Positions 55,339-63,854 of a DNA stretch of 64,000 nt are shown here, in pieces. This stretch comes from Bacteroidota bacterium (lineage in GTDB: Bacteria > Bacteroidota > Bacteroidia > Flavobacteriales_E > Vicingaceae). The notes under the pieces were generated by a model. It worked only from the letters and a program-made list of their open reading frames with translations. It ran no database searches and was not told where the DNA came from. A program made the translations under genes and the position numbers. Position 1 is the stretch's first letter, and each line of letters starts with the position of its first letter. The stretch is taken from contig JABFGJ010000004.1 in assembly GCA_013112545.1 (NCBI GenBank), positions 186,001 through 250,000 of the forward strand, in the 5' to 3' direction.

Positions 55339-56751
55339 ATGAAAATAGAACAAATATATACAGGTTGTTTAGCACAAGGTGCTTATTATATAGAAAGTGA
55401 AGGTGAAGTAGCGATAATAGATCCACTTAGAGAAGTGAAACCATATCTTGAAAGAGCAAAAAACGACGGAGCTAAAATTAAATACATTTTAGAAACACAT
55501 TTTCATGCCGACTTTGTCAGTGGTCATGTTACTTTGGCAAAAGAGACAGGTGCAACCATTGTTTTTGGACCCAATGCAAATCCAAGTTTTGATGTAAAAA
55601 TTGCCGAAGATGCCGAAATACTCGAATTGGGAAATATTAAAATTAAAGTATTGCATACTCCAGGGCATACGATGGAAAGCACTTGTTATTTATTAATCGA
55701 TGAAAAGGGGAAAGAGCATTCCCTATTTTCTGGAGACACCTTATTTCTTGGTGATGTAGGAAGGCCTGATTTAGCTCAAAAAGCAGCACACATGACCCAA
55801 GAAGATTTGGCGGGAATATTATTTGACAGCCTAAGGACTAAAGTGATGACTTTAGCAGATGATGTTACGGTTTATCCAGCCCACGGTGCTGGTTCAGCTT
55901 GTGGCAAAAACATGATGAAAGAAACTGTTGACAGCCTTGGAAATCAAAAGCAGATGAATTATGCTTTAAGAGCAGACATGACCAGAGAAGAATTTGTCAA
56001 AGAAGTAACGGATGGTTTGTTACCGCCTCCTATGTATTTTCCAATGAATGTCAAAATGAATAAGGAAGGCTATGATGACATTGATGTAGTGCTAGAAAGA
56101 GGTACAAAAGCATATAGTCCAGATGTTTTTCAAGCAGTAGCGAATGAAACAAATGCTGTTATATTAGATGTTAGAGCTGTTTCTGAATTTGTAGAAGGTT
56201 TCATACCTAAATCTATTTCTATTGGGATAGATGGACAATTTGCCCCTTGGGTTGGAGCATTAATTGCAGACGTAAAGCAAGCAATATTACTTGTTTTGCC
56301 AGAAGGAAGGGAAGAGGAAGTAGTCACCAGATTATCTCGTGTTGGTTTTGATAATACCTTGGGTTATTTGAAAGGAGGATTTAATGCATGGAGAAATACA
56401 GGCAAAGAAATAGACACCATAAAATCGATTAGCGCAGAAGTATTTAAATCTGAAAAAGAAACTTGTCCTTTACCTATTTTTGATGTTCGGAAACCAGGAG
56501 AGTATGCAGGAGAGCATTTAGAAGAAGCATACAATACTCCACTGGATTTTATAAATGAGCACTTTTCTGATTTTCCTAGAGATCAAGACTTTTACATTCA
56601 TTGTGCAGGCGGTTACCGCAGTGTAATAGCGGCTTCAATTTTAAAAAGTAGAGGAATACATAATTTAATCGACATTTCTAGTGGGTTTGCAGGCATTAAA
56701 GAAACTGGCATTCCCACTACCGATTTTGTTTGCCCATCTAAGGCTTTATAA
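55339..56751 (+). CDS. Persulfide dioxygenase-like MBL-fold hydrolase fused to two rhodanese domains
   Basis: The protein has 470 residues. An ETHE1-like metallo-beta-lactamase domain (1-245) has metal ligands in THFHADFVSGH (His54, His56, Asp58, His63), then TPGHTMES, SGDTLF and YPAHG. Two rhodanese domains follow (~254-355 and ~367-464). The second has the active Cys422 in HCAGGYRS; the first has no cysteine in its loop (VLPEGREEE) and is probably structural. The expected chemistry is that rhodanese passes sulfane sulfur to glutathione-like thiols and the MBL domain oxidises it with O2 to sulfite. This fits the neighbouring TauE exporter. Confidence 0.87.
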   Translation: MKIEQIYTGCLAQGAYYIESEGEVAIIDPLREVKPYLERAKNDGAKIKYILETHFHADFVSGHVTLAKETGATIVFGPNANPSFDVKIAEDAEILELGNIKIKVLHTPGHTMESTCYLLIDEKGKEHSLFSGDTLFLGDVGRPDLAQKAAHMTQEDLAGILFDSLRTKVMTLADDVTVYPAHGAGSACGKNMMKETVDSLGNQKQMNYALRADMTREEFVKEVTDGLLPPPMYFPMNVKMNKEGYDDIDVVLERGTKAYSPDVFQAVANETNAVILDVRAVSEFVEGFIPKSISIGIDGQFAPWVGALIADVKQAILLVLPEGREEEVVTRLSRVGFDNTLGYLKGGFNAWRNTGKEIDTIKSISAEVFKSEKETCPLPIFDVRKPGEYAGEHLEEAYNTPLDFINEHFSDFPRDQDFYIHCAGGYRSVIAASILKSRGIHNLIDISSGFAGIKETGIPTTDFVCPSKAL

Positions 56752-56786
56752 AGTGGTATTTGATTTTTTATACCTTATACCACATG

Positions 56787-57389
56787 TTATTTTACTTCTA
56801 TTTTATTCAAGCATTTAACTAACGACTCAGTTAAACCATTATCAAGAGAGTCAAATTGAAGATAATGAATACCCATCCAAGTTGAATCTAAAAAAGTTAT
56901 ACCATTAATGCCTTTAACTCTTTTTAAACTGTTGTGATTAATACGTTCATAGCTTACTAATACGAAATTGCTATCAATAATTCTTGAGGTTATTTTCGCA
57001 TTCGAGTCTATAGATAAAATAAAAGATTCTATGTTTAAAAGTTCTTTTTTAAAATCTGGAATTCTAACAGGAAGAAAAGTGTCTTTATTTAATTGAACAT
57101 CAAAATATAAATACCAGAGAGCAGTCGTGTCTATTTTCCAAGGTGAATAAAAGCCTGTAGTTTCAGGAACTTTATCTAAAAAATCTCTACTTGAAAAAAC
57201 AGTCTCATGGCTCTTGCAGGATTTACAGTCTGACATATGAATAGAAATTTTATAATCTTCTAGGAGCTTTGGTAATTCTACTAAAACCTGCTTATTAGTT
57301 CCATGCAGTGGGAAGTTCCATTTAACTGTATTAGGTTCAAAACAAGAAGTTAAAATAGCTAATAAGAATATTTGAATCAGTTTTTTCAA
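56787..57389 (-). CDS. Lipoprotein of unknown function
   Basis: The frame is open to 57410, but a TTG at 57387-57389 opens a perfect lipoprotein signal (KKLIQIFLLAILTSC), giving 200 residues, and I prefer it. The mature protein has a CKSCKSHE motif, and mixed beta-strand segments follow, with no known domain seen. It is convergent with the rhodanese-fusion gene. Its upstream region is one copy of the direct repeat that flanks the DUF1016 gene. Confidence 0.6.
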   Translation of the reverse strand: MKKLIQIFLLAILTSCFEPNTVKWNFPLHGTNKQVLVELPKLLEDYKISIHMSDCKSCKSHETVFSSRDFLDKVPETTGFYSPWKIDTTALWYLYFDVQLNKDTFLPVRIPDFKKELLNIESFILSIDSNAKITSRIIDSNFVLVSYERINHNSLKRVKGINGITFLDSTWMGIHYLQFDSLDNGLTESLVKCLNKIEVK

Positions 57390-57410
57390 TATATTTATGT
57401 GTGGAAGCAA

Positions 57411-57520
57411 CTAAACAAACGCACCATTCCGATTATTCCAGTTTTCATCAACCAAATTAATAAAACCTATCCAATGGAGTGTGTTGATGAATTTTAATAA
57501 ATGTAAATTTAGTTCATAAG
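57411..57520 (+). repeat. Direct repeat, left copy
   Basis: These 110 bases match 59068-59171 in the same orientation. Both begin CTAAACAAACGCACCATTCC and end AGTTCATAAG. By eye there are about nine substitutions, a 1-base gap and a ~7-base gap. The two copies enclose the DUF1016 gene and its promoter. Confidence 0.85.
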
Positions 57521-57558
57521 GTTAAGTAGGCTTGAATGGCACTGTAGAGTGACTGAAT

Positions 57559-57590
57559 TCCGACTTCCCGATAGCTATCGGGAAGTCGGA
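57559..57590. repeat. Perfect 32-base palindrome
   Basis: The arm TCCGACTTCCCGATAG is followed directly by its reverse complement. The core CCCGATAGCTATCGGG is, as far as I recall, a frequent intergenic hairpin in Bacteroidota. There is no T tract on either strand. Confidence 0.85.
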
Positions 57591-57880
57591 GTTATCTACT
57601 CGATTGACAATAGTGCAAAGTTCTCACTTTCAAATTCCCGAGCCTTGTTTTTAGTCAATTTATACTGAAAAAAATCACTAAATTGGAATGGAATAATTGG
57701 CTGATTTTATTTGATTAAAATCTATTGATGAAGTAAATTTTGTCCGTTAGCAATGAATTAGACTGTCCCTTTAAACATTAAACTGAATTATATTAGTTTC
57801 AATCTTGTAGAAATGGCATTTCAGTATTGATATGTGTCAAGCAGTTAATTTATTGTTTAAACAATACAATTATTATTAAA

Positions 57881-57938
57881 TTCTCGCACAGCTGTGCGAG
57901 AACTTGTATTTTTGAATTCTATCACAAGTGTGCGAGAA
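57881..57938 (+). promoter_or_regulatory. Promoter of the DUF1016 gene between two operator-like sites
   Basis: Site 1 (57881-57902) is a perfect 22-base palindrome with arm TTCTCGCACAG. Site 2 (57917-57938) is the same 22-mer with four changes: CG to AT and GC to AG. Its right arm TGTGCGAGAA is intact. Start-to-start spacing is 36 bases. Between them sits TATTTTTG (57907-57914), a perfect TAnnTTTG box. The ATG follows 14 bases after site 2. Occupancy of both sites would block the promoter. Confidence 0.65.
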
Positions 57939-57952
57939 ATAGATATAGTTAA

Positions 57953-58993
57953 ATGAGCGATTTAAAGCAGTATAATAATTTTTTTGAGGAGATAGTGAAA
58001 ACTATTAATTCAGCACGCTATGAAGCTTATAAGTCATTAAATAAACACCATATAGGTCTAAATTTTGAAATTGGTAAATTGATTGTTAAGAATCAAAATG
58101 CCAATAACTGGGGTAAATCAATTGTTGATACTTTATCACAGGATATTAATAAGCAAATCGACGGTATCAAAGGATATTCGCCACAGAATTTATGGCGAAT
58201 GAGACAGTTTTATCTTGAATATGAGAATGATATTGAATTGTTAGAATTAACAGTAAAAATACCTTGGGGACAAAATTTGTTAATAATGCATCAAATAAAA
58301 AACCGTGAAGAACGAAAATATTATTTAGATGCAACTGATAAATTAGGATGGAGTAGAGCAGTTTTATTAAATCAAATTAAAGCCAATGCATTCGAGAATC
58401 ATATGATTAACCCGAAGCAAAATAACTTTGAAGTTTCTCTTCCTGTCCATTTATCTGAGCAGGCAAATGAAGCATTAAAAAGTGAATATAATCTTGACTT
58501 TCTTGGGATATCAAAACCAATATTAGAAAGAGAGTTAGAAAATAGACTTGTAGAAAATATTAGAGATTTACTTTTAGAACTTGGTTATGGGTTCACATTT
58601 ATTGGTAATCAGTATCGGCTAAAATTGAACCAAAAAGAATATTTTATTGATTTATTATTTTATCATCGGTTTTTAAAATGTTTGATAGCTATAGAGTTAA
58701 AAACAGTAGAATTTGAACCTGAGTTTGCAGGAAAAATGAATTTTTATCTTGAATTATTGGATACACAAGAGAAGCAAGAAGATGATAATCCTTCGATTGG
58801 TATTATTCTTTGTCCAACAAAAGATAATATAGAGGTCGAATATAGTTTAAAATCAAGCGCTAAGCCGATTGGAGTGTCAGAATATAAACTGACGCATAAT
58901 TTACCGATAGAATTGAAAGGTAAAGTTCCTACAGCTAAGGAGTTAAAAGAGATGCTTTCAAAAGCAATAGTCCAATCTGGACTTAATGAATAG
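57953..58993 (+). CDS. DUF1016 (YhcG-type) PD-(D/E)XK nuclease
   Basis: The protein has 346 residues. The N-terminal DUF1016 domain (~10-150, ARYEAYKSLNKHHIGLNFEIG...GYSPQNLWRMRQFY...IPWGQNLLIMHQIK) is followed by a PD-(D/E)XK nuclease domain (~195-335) with Asp233 in YFIDLLFYHR and Glu248/Lys250 in CLIAIELK. The catalytic set looks intact. Relatives occur in defence islands and near restriction-modification genes, but here no partner lies nearby. The gene is solitary, with a twin-operator promoter and flanking direct repeats, which points to transfer as a small cassette. Confidence 0.88.
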   Translation: MSDLKQYNNFFEEIVKTINSARYEAYKSLNKHHIGLNFEIGKLIVKNQNANNWGKSIVDTLSQDINKQIDGIKGYSPQNLWRMRQFYLEYENDIELLELTVKIPWGQNLLIMHQIKNREERKYYLDATDKLGWSRAVLLNQIKANAFENHMINPKQNNFEVSLPVHLSEQANEALKSEYNLDFLGISKPILERELENRLVENIRDLLLELGYGFTFIGNQYRLKLNQKEYFIDLLFYHRFLKCLIAIELKTVEFEPEFAGKMNFYLELLDTQEKQEDDNPSIGIILCPTKDNIEVEYSLKSSAKPIGVSEYKLTHNLPIELKGKVPTAKELKEMLSKAIVQSGLNE

Positions 58994-59067
58994 ATTTATA
59001 ATTAATTTACTTTAAAAATCTTATAATAAGGATGAAGTCTAATTTTTGGGTCATTATTGCTCAACAT

Positions 59068-59171
59068 CTAAACAAACGCACCATTCCGCCCATTCCAGTT
59101 TTACATCAACTAAATTAATAAAACCTAGCCAATGAAATGTATTGATGAATTTTAATAAATCAGTTCATAAG
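59068..59171 (+). repeat. Direct repeat, right copy
   Basis: This is the partner of 57411-57520 in the same orientation. It lies 75 bases after the DUF1016 stop codon and 37 bases before the end of the convergent DUF1801 gene. Confidence 0.85.
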
Positions 59172-59207
59172 ATTTTGCAGGTTTGTATGTGCGAATCTGC
59201 TGTTCTA

Positions 59208-59564
59208 TTAGGCCTTTTTTGCTCGCAGTTTTAAAGCCTCAGTTAAAATCAACTGAATCGTTTCAATGTCAATATCTTCTTCAGGGTTTATCGATAATAC
59301 CTTCATTCTTTTTCGATCTCCAGCCTCTAATAAAGGATGATTTATCCTATTTCCATCGGCGAATAATATATAGGGAAACATGGTTTTCTTATCATACCAT
59401 AAATAACAAATGTGTTTTTTATTGTAAGAAAAACAAGGCAAGCCATATTTTAAAGATTCTGAAATTGAATCATTTTGACTTAAAATGATATCTCGCAATG
59501 AAAGCAAGCAAGATTGCATGGGCTCATCTTTTTTAAAATAAAATTGACTTAAATCTTCCTGCAT
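59208..59564 (-). CDS. DUF1801 domain protein (YdhG-like)
   Basis: This single-domain protein of 118 residues has ESLKYGLPCFSYNKKHICYLW, FPYILFADGN and MKVLSINPEEDIDIETI, matching the DUF1801/YdhG family, which is structurally close to the frataxin-like iron-chaperone fold. The role is not established. It lies 15 bases downstream of the thioredoxin-family gene and is probably co-transcribed. Confidence 0.8.
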   Translation of the reverse strand: MQEDLSQFYFKKDEPMQSCLLSLRDIILSQNDSISESLKYGLPCFSYNKKHICYLWYDKKTMFPYILFADGNRINHPLLEAGDRKRMKVLSINPEEDIDIETIQLILTEALKLRAKKA

Positions 59565-59579
59565 TTCCTTACAAATAGT

Positions 59580-60137
59580 TTATTGCTTCCACTTTATTCC
59601 GCAACCTATGCTTGGTTTTTGTGGGGCAATGGGCGTTTTATTATTTAATAAAGCTAAAATAGCAGCTCGCAAATCTTTACCGTCTATTGCTTTGTCATTT
59701 CCAGGTCTTGCATCGTCCAACTGCCCATGATAAGTTGATTTTAAATTAGCATCAAACACATAAAAATCAGGCGTACAAGCAGCATCATAAGCTAGTGCAA
59801 CGGCTTGGCTTTCGTCGTATAAATAGGGGAAGGGATAGCCTAATCTTTTTGCATTTTCTTTCATTTTTATTGGTCCATCTTGTGGGTAACGTTCTACATC
59901 ATTGCTGCTAATAGCAATAATAGAAATACCTTGGTTTTGATATTCTTTTGCAAGTTGAATCAATTGTTCGTTTATGTGAATGACAAAAGGACAATGATTG
60001 CAAATAAACATAATGACAGTTCCATTTTTTCCTTTTAAAGCATTTAGTGATAATAACTTGCCTGAAATGGTATCAGGCAATTCGAAATTTGGAGCAATTG
60101 TGCCTAGTGGAAAAAGATTAGAAGAGGTAAGTGCCAT
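59580..60137 (-). CDS. Thioredoxin-family (AhpC/TSA-like) protein
   Basis: I used the ATG at 60135-60137 (MALTSSNLFPLGTIAPNFEL), giving 185 residues. This is the redoxin fold: APNFELPDTISGK, then VIMFICNHCPFVIHIN with a CxxCP active-site-like motif, SSNDVERYPQDGP, and TPDFYVFDANLKSTYHGQLDD. The family is annotated as peroxiredoxin-like or thiol-disulfide proteins; the substrate is unknown. There is no signal peptide, so it is cytoplasmic. Confidence 0.85.
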   Translation of the reverse strand: MALTSSNLFPLGTIAPNFELPDTISGKLLSLNALKGKNGTVIMFICNHCPFVIHINEQLIQLAKEYQNQGISIIAISSNDVERYPQDGPIKMKENAKRLGYPFPYLYDESQAVALAYDAACTPDFYVFDANLKSTYHGQLDDARPGNDKAIDGKDLRAAILALLNNKTPIAPQKPSIGCGIKWKQ

Positions 60138-60292
60138 AATTGTAAAGAGCACTAAGTTAATAGATTCCTAAGAGATCTCAAACCTATTAAATCAAAGAGT
60201 TTTTAATACAATTATATTTTAATGGTTTTGGGTACTAATAAGCAATAGCGATCACAGGTTTGTCATAAGATTCTATTGGGGCAACCTACAAT

Positions 60293-61102
60293 TTAGTTTT
60301 TTAATGGCTTTTTAATGTTTAGTTTATGTTTAATTTGTATCCATAATACATCGGCATATTTATAACTTTTCTTAGTAGAAGTACTTGAAAATTGACTATT
60401 CCAAGTAATAGAAACCGCTAAATTCTTACTAAAATAAATAGTAGGACTAATGATTAGTCTGTTCTGATAGAAAAGTTTATATGAATTATTTTCTCCTACG
60501 TTGATAAATATTTCATCACCCAAGTTAATTGAGAAAATTCTATTAGTGTTTTCTTTCGAAAGCTTAAACAGAGGGATGCTGATTGTAAATGCATATCGAA
60601 AGCGGAAATTAAAAACTGATGAATTCTGAATTTTTCCTTTATATACAGGATAGAAAATGCGTTCTTCAATTCTAATTCTATGATTCAAATCAAATTTCTT
60701 GACTTTATTCTTAATAATTAATTCCTGAAATGGTCTAAATTCAACCTTATTAATTTTCCCTGATGAGTGAAAACCTAGATGCGCAAATCCTGCTGAAATT
60801 TGTAAGTTCGGATTGATAAAATATCCTAAAGCTGTTCTTGTAATATACTGAGAGTTTTCCTGAAATCCATCCTTCCAACGATACCCTCCATCTGCCAGCC
60901 AAACAAATTTATCACCCAGTCTTGTTTGATTATAATAATGTAACCATTGCTGATTGCCTATAGAAATGTCTTTTACTTGGCTCAAAGCAATAACTGAATT
61001 AATGCAAAAAACAAAAATGATAATTGCTAATCTATTAAAAATGTACCTTACGTCTTGATTGATAGACTGCTGTGTAGTTATATTGCTTTTGATAATTATC
61101 AT
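60293..61102 (-). CDS. DUF2490 outer-membrane protein
   Basis: The 269-residue protein has a hydrophobic signal (LAIIIFVFCINSVIALSQ) after a 26-residue basic stretch. QQWLHYYNQTRLGDKFVWLADGGYRWKDGF and HRIRIEERIF are hallmarks of DUF2490, a small outer-membrane barrel family of unknown role. The final strands fit a barrel. The early ATG leaves a long N-region, so the true start may lie further downstream. Confidence 0.75.
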   Translation of the reverse strand: MIIIKSNITTQQSINQDVRYIFNRLAIIIFVFCINSVIALSQVKDISIGNQQWLHYYNQTRLGDKFVWLADGGYRWKDGFQENSQYITRTALGYFINPNLQISAGFAHLGFHSSGKINKVEFRPFQELIIKNKVKKFDLNHRIRIEERIFYPVYKGKIQNSSVFNFRFRYAFTISIPLFKLSKENTNRIFSINLGDEIFINVGENNSYKLFYQNRLIISPTIYFSKNLAVSITWNSQFSSTSTKKSYKYADVLWIQIKHKLNIKKPLKN

Positions 61103-61161
61103 TGTTTAAAAAACTGCAATATTCTTAATTATGAGTCACAACTGGTATATGATTATTGCTA

Positions 61162-63768
61162 TTACCGAATTACATCGTAAAAATCTCTTCTTCTGTTCAG
61201 TTTTAAATCTTGAAGAACAGGCGATTTTACATTGATGGTTATCATATAACTTTGTCTCGGACCATAAGGCACCCAATTGATGGCCATTTGCCAGCAATGC
61301 AAATCTCTATTTATATTTACTGAGGTATAAGTCAAATCTTTTCGTTCGAAATCCCAACCAGAGTTAAACCCAATTTTCCAATTTTTGGTTAAACTAACAT
61401 CTCCACTGAAATTCATGGTTTGGGTCACATCATCTTCAAAAGCAGGCTTATTATACCGAATGTTATAACCCACATTTAAAGACCAAGGAATACTGAAATC
61501 TATAAATTGTTCTGGATGGCTATTGATGTATTCCATTTCGTCATCAGTTGCATATTTACTGCGTTTCTCTTTATTTTTTTTTGGATTTCCTCCCTTCAAT
61601 GAGAAGTTTAAAGACACATTTCCCGAAGTTAATCTTGCTAATTTTCCGCTTTGCTCGTTCCAAGATGTATTAATTTTTCGCCCACTTGTATCTAAGCCAT
61701 AAGGATCCATTATGCCATTGAATTGAAAGGTAATGAAGTTTCCAATTCGAGTTCTACCATTGATTGAAACAGGTGACCAATTTAGCGAGTCGGCTACGGT
61801 ATTGTAATTACTCGAAAAACCTAAATTATCAAAAAGCGTTATTTTTTTTGTTCCAGTGCTGTCTTTGTCTGAACGCACTTTCATCTCAATATTGTTGAGT
61901 AAATTAAAACCGATTCGTTCGCTTTTTTCTCGGTTTGGACTTCCATAAACTCCACCTTCAAAAATAGAATATTCTATTTCTTTCCCTTGTGCATTGGTAT
62001 AGCTTTTTATCCCAGATTTTATTTCAGGCTGGTAATTGTATGTTATTTGAGGTGTTACAACATGTCTAATCGCTTGAACTTTACCTCTTTTAAACTGGAA
62101 CATGCCATAAATTTTAGTTGACATGGTTGTATTGAAACTATAGGTCTCTCCAGTTTTTATTTCTGAAATGGTGTCTCTGATTACTTGGTTTTTACTTGGA
62201 TCATATTCTTTTCGTATTGTTCTAAAGCTGACAATTTGATTGGTGCTCAAACTTGGGTTTAAGTTGAAAAACTTCAACAATTTAAAAGAAGTACTAAGCG
62301 GAATCGAATGTCTAAAACCGTTTGAAAAATCTTGTTTAAGATTATCAAAATTGTTGAACGAAATTAAGGTGTCTATGGTTCTCAACTGGTTTGTAGCTGA
62401 TGATGAATAGCTTAATCCAAAGTTCTTGTATATGCTTCGCCACCATTCATTTCCGATTTTCCCAAACTGTTTAAACGGATATTGCCTAGAAACATTAAAA
62501 GCGACTTCGGGCAAATTCACATTAAATGCACCAGTTTGTGTGTTTTGATCATGCCTTGCACTAACAGTTAAGTTAAATGGTTTAGAAGGAAATGAGTTGG
62601 TGTAAGAAACTGATGACTGGAAAGTATTGGTTAAATAATCTTGGGAAAAACTATTCAAGTTATTTGTAAAATTATTTCGAGTTCCCACATTTACATTGGC
62701 TGAAAATCGACTTCCAGGCCTAGCTTTCGGGTCTTGATTATGTGTCCATCGAAGAAACATTTCCTTACTTTCATTAAAGTCTGGGAACTCTTTATAGCCA
62801 TTTCGAATGTTGGCATAAGAGTAATTTATATTTCCATCGAAATGGTATTTGTTTTTGTACCTCGAATTAATTTTTGTCCCCCAACTTCCTAAAGAATAGA
62901 TATCTGCAGTAATGGTCGCATCGATATAATCATTAATGCCCCAATAAAATCCTCCATCTCTCAAGAAAAAACCAAGTGATCTAGAATCTCCATAGGTTGG
63001 AATTACAATTCCAGATGCGCGACCTTTTTTATTTGGAAAAAAACCAAAAGGCAATCCCAGAGGGGTAGGCACACCTTCAATTTTTAAAACCGTAGGACCT
63101 GTGATTATTTTATCATTGGGAATAACTTTTAATTTAGAAGTAGCTAAAGAAAAATGAGGGTCGTCTAGGCTGCAAGTTGTGTAATAGCCGTTTCTGATAT
63201 ACATAATATCTTCAGCCGTCTTCTTGACTTCGTTTCCTTTTATATAGCCATCACCTTCTTGGGTTTTAACCTCACTTATTTTTCCTTTTTTGGTTTTGAA
63301 ATTATAAGTCATTTTACCTGCTTGGTATTCCTGAGCACCTTCTTTAAAAACTGGCAATCCTTTTATTTCTCCAGTGCTATCGGGCAATCCATTTGCTAAA
63401 ACTGTATTTTTCGACAAATCCACTTCTATATAATCCGCAGTTAGTTGTATGTTCCCGTAATTCACTTGAGCCTTCCCAAACAGATATACTTTTTCTACAG
63501 CCATGTCAAATCGCATGGAATCTTTGGCTTGATATTTTACTTTAGTAGTAATCGCATCTTTAGAAAGCGTGGTATCAATTTTGGTAAGGCTGCTGTCCGA
63601 ATTAGTATTAATAATAATTTTACTAGAGTCAATTAATTGGTTTGTATCAATGGGAAAATTAGCATGCAAAGAATCGAATTTTTCTTGTGCGATGAGTTCC
63701 TGACTAAAAACCGTAGTTATTAACATTAGTAGGATGAAAACCCGAGAAGTGATTGAAAAAGATTGCAA
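61162..63768 (-). CDS. lptD: LPS-assembly outer-membrane protein LptD
   Basis: This 868-residue protein has an N-terminal OstA/LptA-like jellyroll (~75-215, VYLFGKAQVNYGNIQLTADYIEVDL; YYTTCSLDDPHFSLATSKLKVIP). The conserved LptD barrel entry follows (TPLGLPFGFFPNKKGRASGIVIPTYG; GFFLRDGGFYWGINDYIDATITADIYSLGSWG), then a large barrel. LptD inserts LPS into the outer leaflet. The only start that keeps the signal (VFILLMLITTVFSQELIAQ) whole is TTG-63768. It is divergent from the amidase gene. Confidence 0.88.
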   Translation of the reverse strand: MQSFSITSRVFILLMLITTVFSQELIAQEKFDSLHANFPIDTNQLIDSSKIIINTNSDSSLTKIDTTLSKDAITTKVKYQAKDSMRFDMAVEKVYLFGKAQVNYGNIQLTADYIEVDLSKNTVLANGLPDSTGEIKGLPVFKEGAQEYQAGKMTYNFKTKKGKISEVKTQEGDGYIKGNEVKKTAEDIMYIRNGYYTTCSLDDPHFSLATSKLKVIPNDKIITGPTVLKIEGVPTPLGLPFGFFPNKKGRASGIVIPTYGDSRSLGFFLRDGGFYWGINDYIDATITADIYSLGSWGTKINSRYKNKYHFDGNINYSYANIRNGYKEFPDFNESKEMFLRWTHNQDPKARPGSRFSANVNVGTRNNFTNNLNSFSQDYLTNTFQSSVSYTNSFPSKPFNLTVSARHDQNTQTGAFNVNLPEVAFNVSRQYPFKQFGKIGNEWWRSIYKNFGLSYSSSATNQLRTIDTLISFNNFDNLKQDFSNGFRHSIPLSTSFKLLKFFNLNPSLSTNQIVSFRTIRKEYDPSKNQVIRDTISEIKTGETYSFNTTMSTKIYGMFQFKRGKVQAIRHVVTPQITYNYQPEIKSGIKSYTNAQGKEIEYSIFEGGVYGSPNREKSERIGFNLLNNIEMKVRSDKDSTGTKKITLFDNLGFSSNYNTVADSLNWSPVSINGRTRIGNFITFQFNGIMDPYGLDTSGRKINTSWNEQSGKLARLTSGNVSLNFSLKGGNPKKNKEKRSKYATDDEMEYINSHPEQFIDFSIPWSLNVGYNIRYNKPAFEDDVTQTMNFSGDVSLTKNWKIGFNSGWDFERKDLTYTSVNINRDLHCWQMAINWVPYGPRQSYMITINVKSPVLQDLKLNRRRDFYDVIR

Positions 63769-63854
63769 CCTTATAATGCTATTTTTGTGTGATACACGAG
63801 TGTTGAATCGGATTCAAAACTAACTAAATTATTTAAATAGGAAGGTCTCATAAG

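Noticed and set aside
55084-55353. 89-codon minus-strand frame
   Set aside because: Most of it is a translation of the dispersed-repeat-like text (FDEQKVKQKTQPLSKSKKI). I regard it as spurious.
56753-56783. GTGGTAT/ATACCAC hairpin between convergent genes as a terminator
   Set aside because: Seven-base stem with a long loop and no proper T tract; too weak to call.
57411-59171. Insertion sequence interpretation of the repeat-flanked segment
   Set aside because: The repeats are direct rather than inverted, and no transposase is present; only a cassette-like origin can be proposed.
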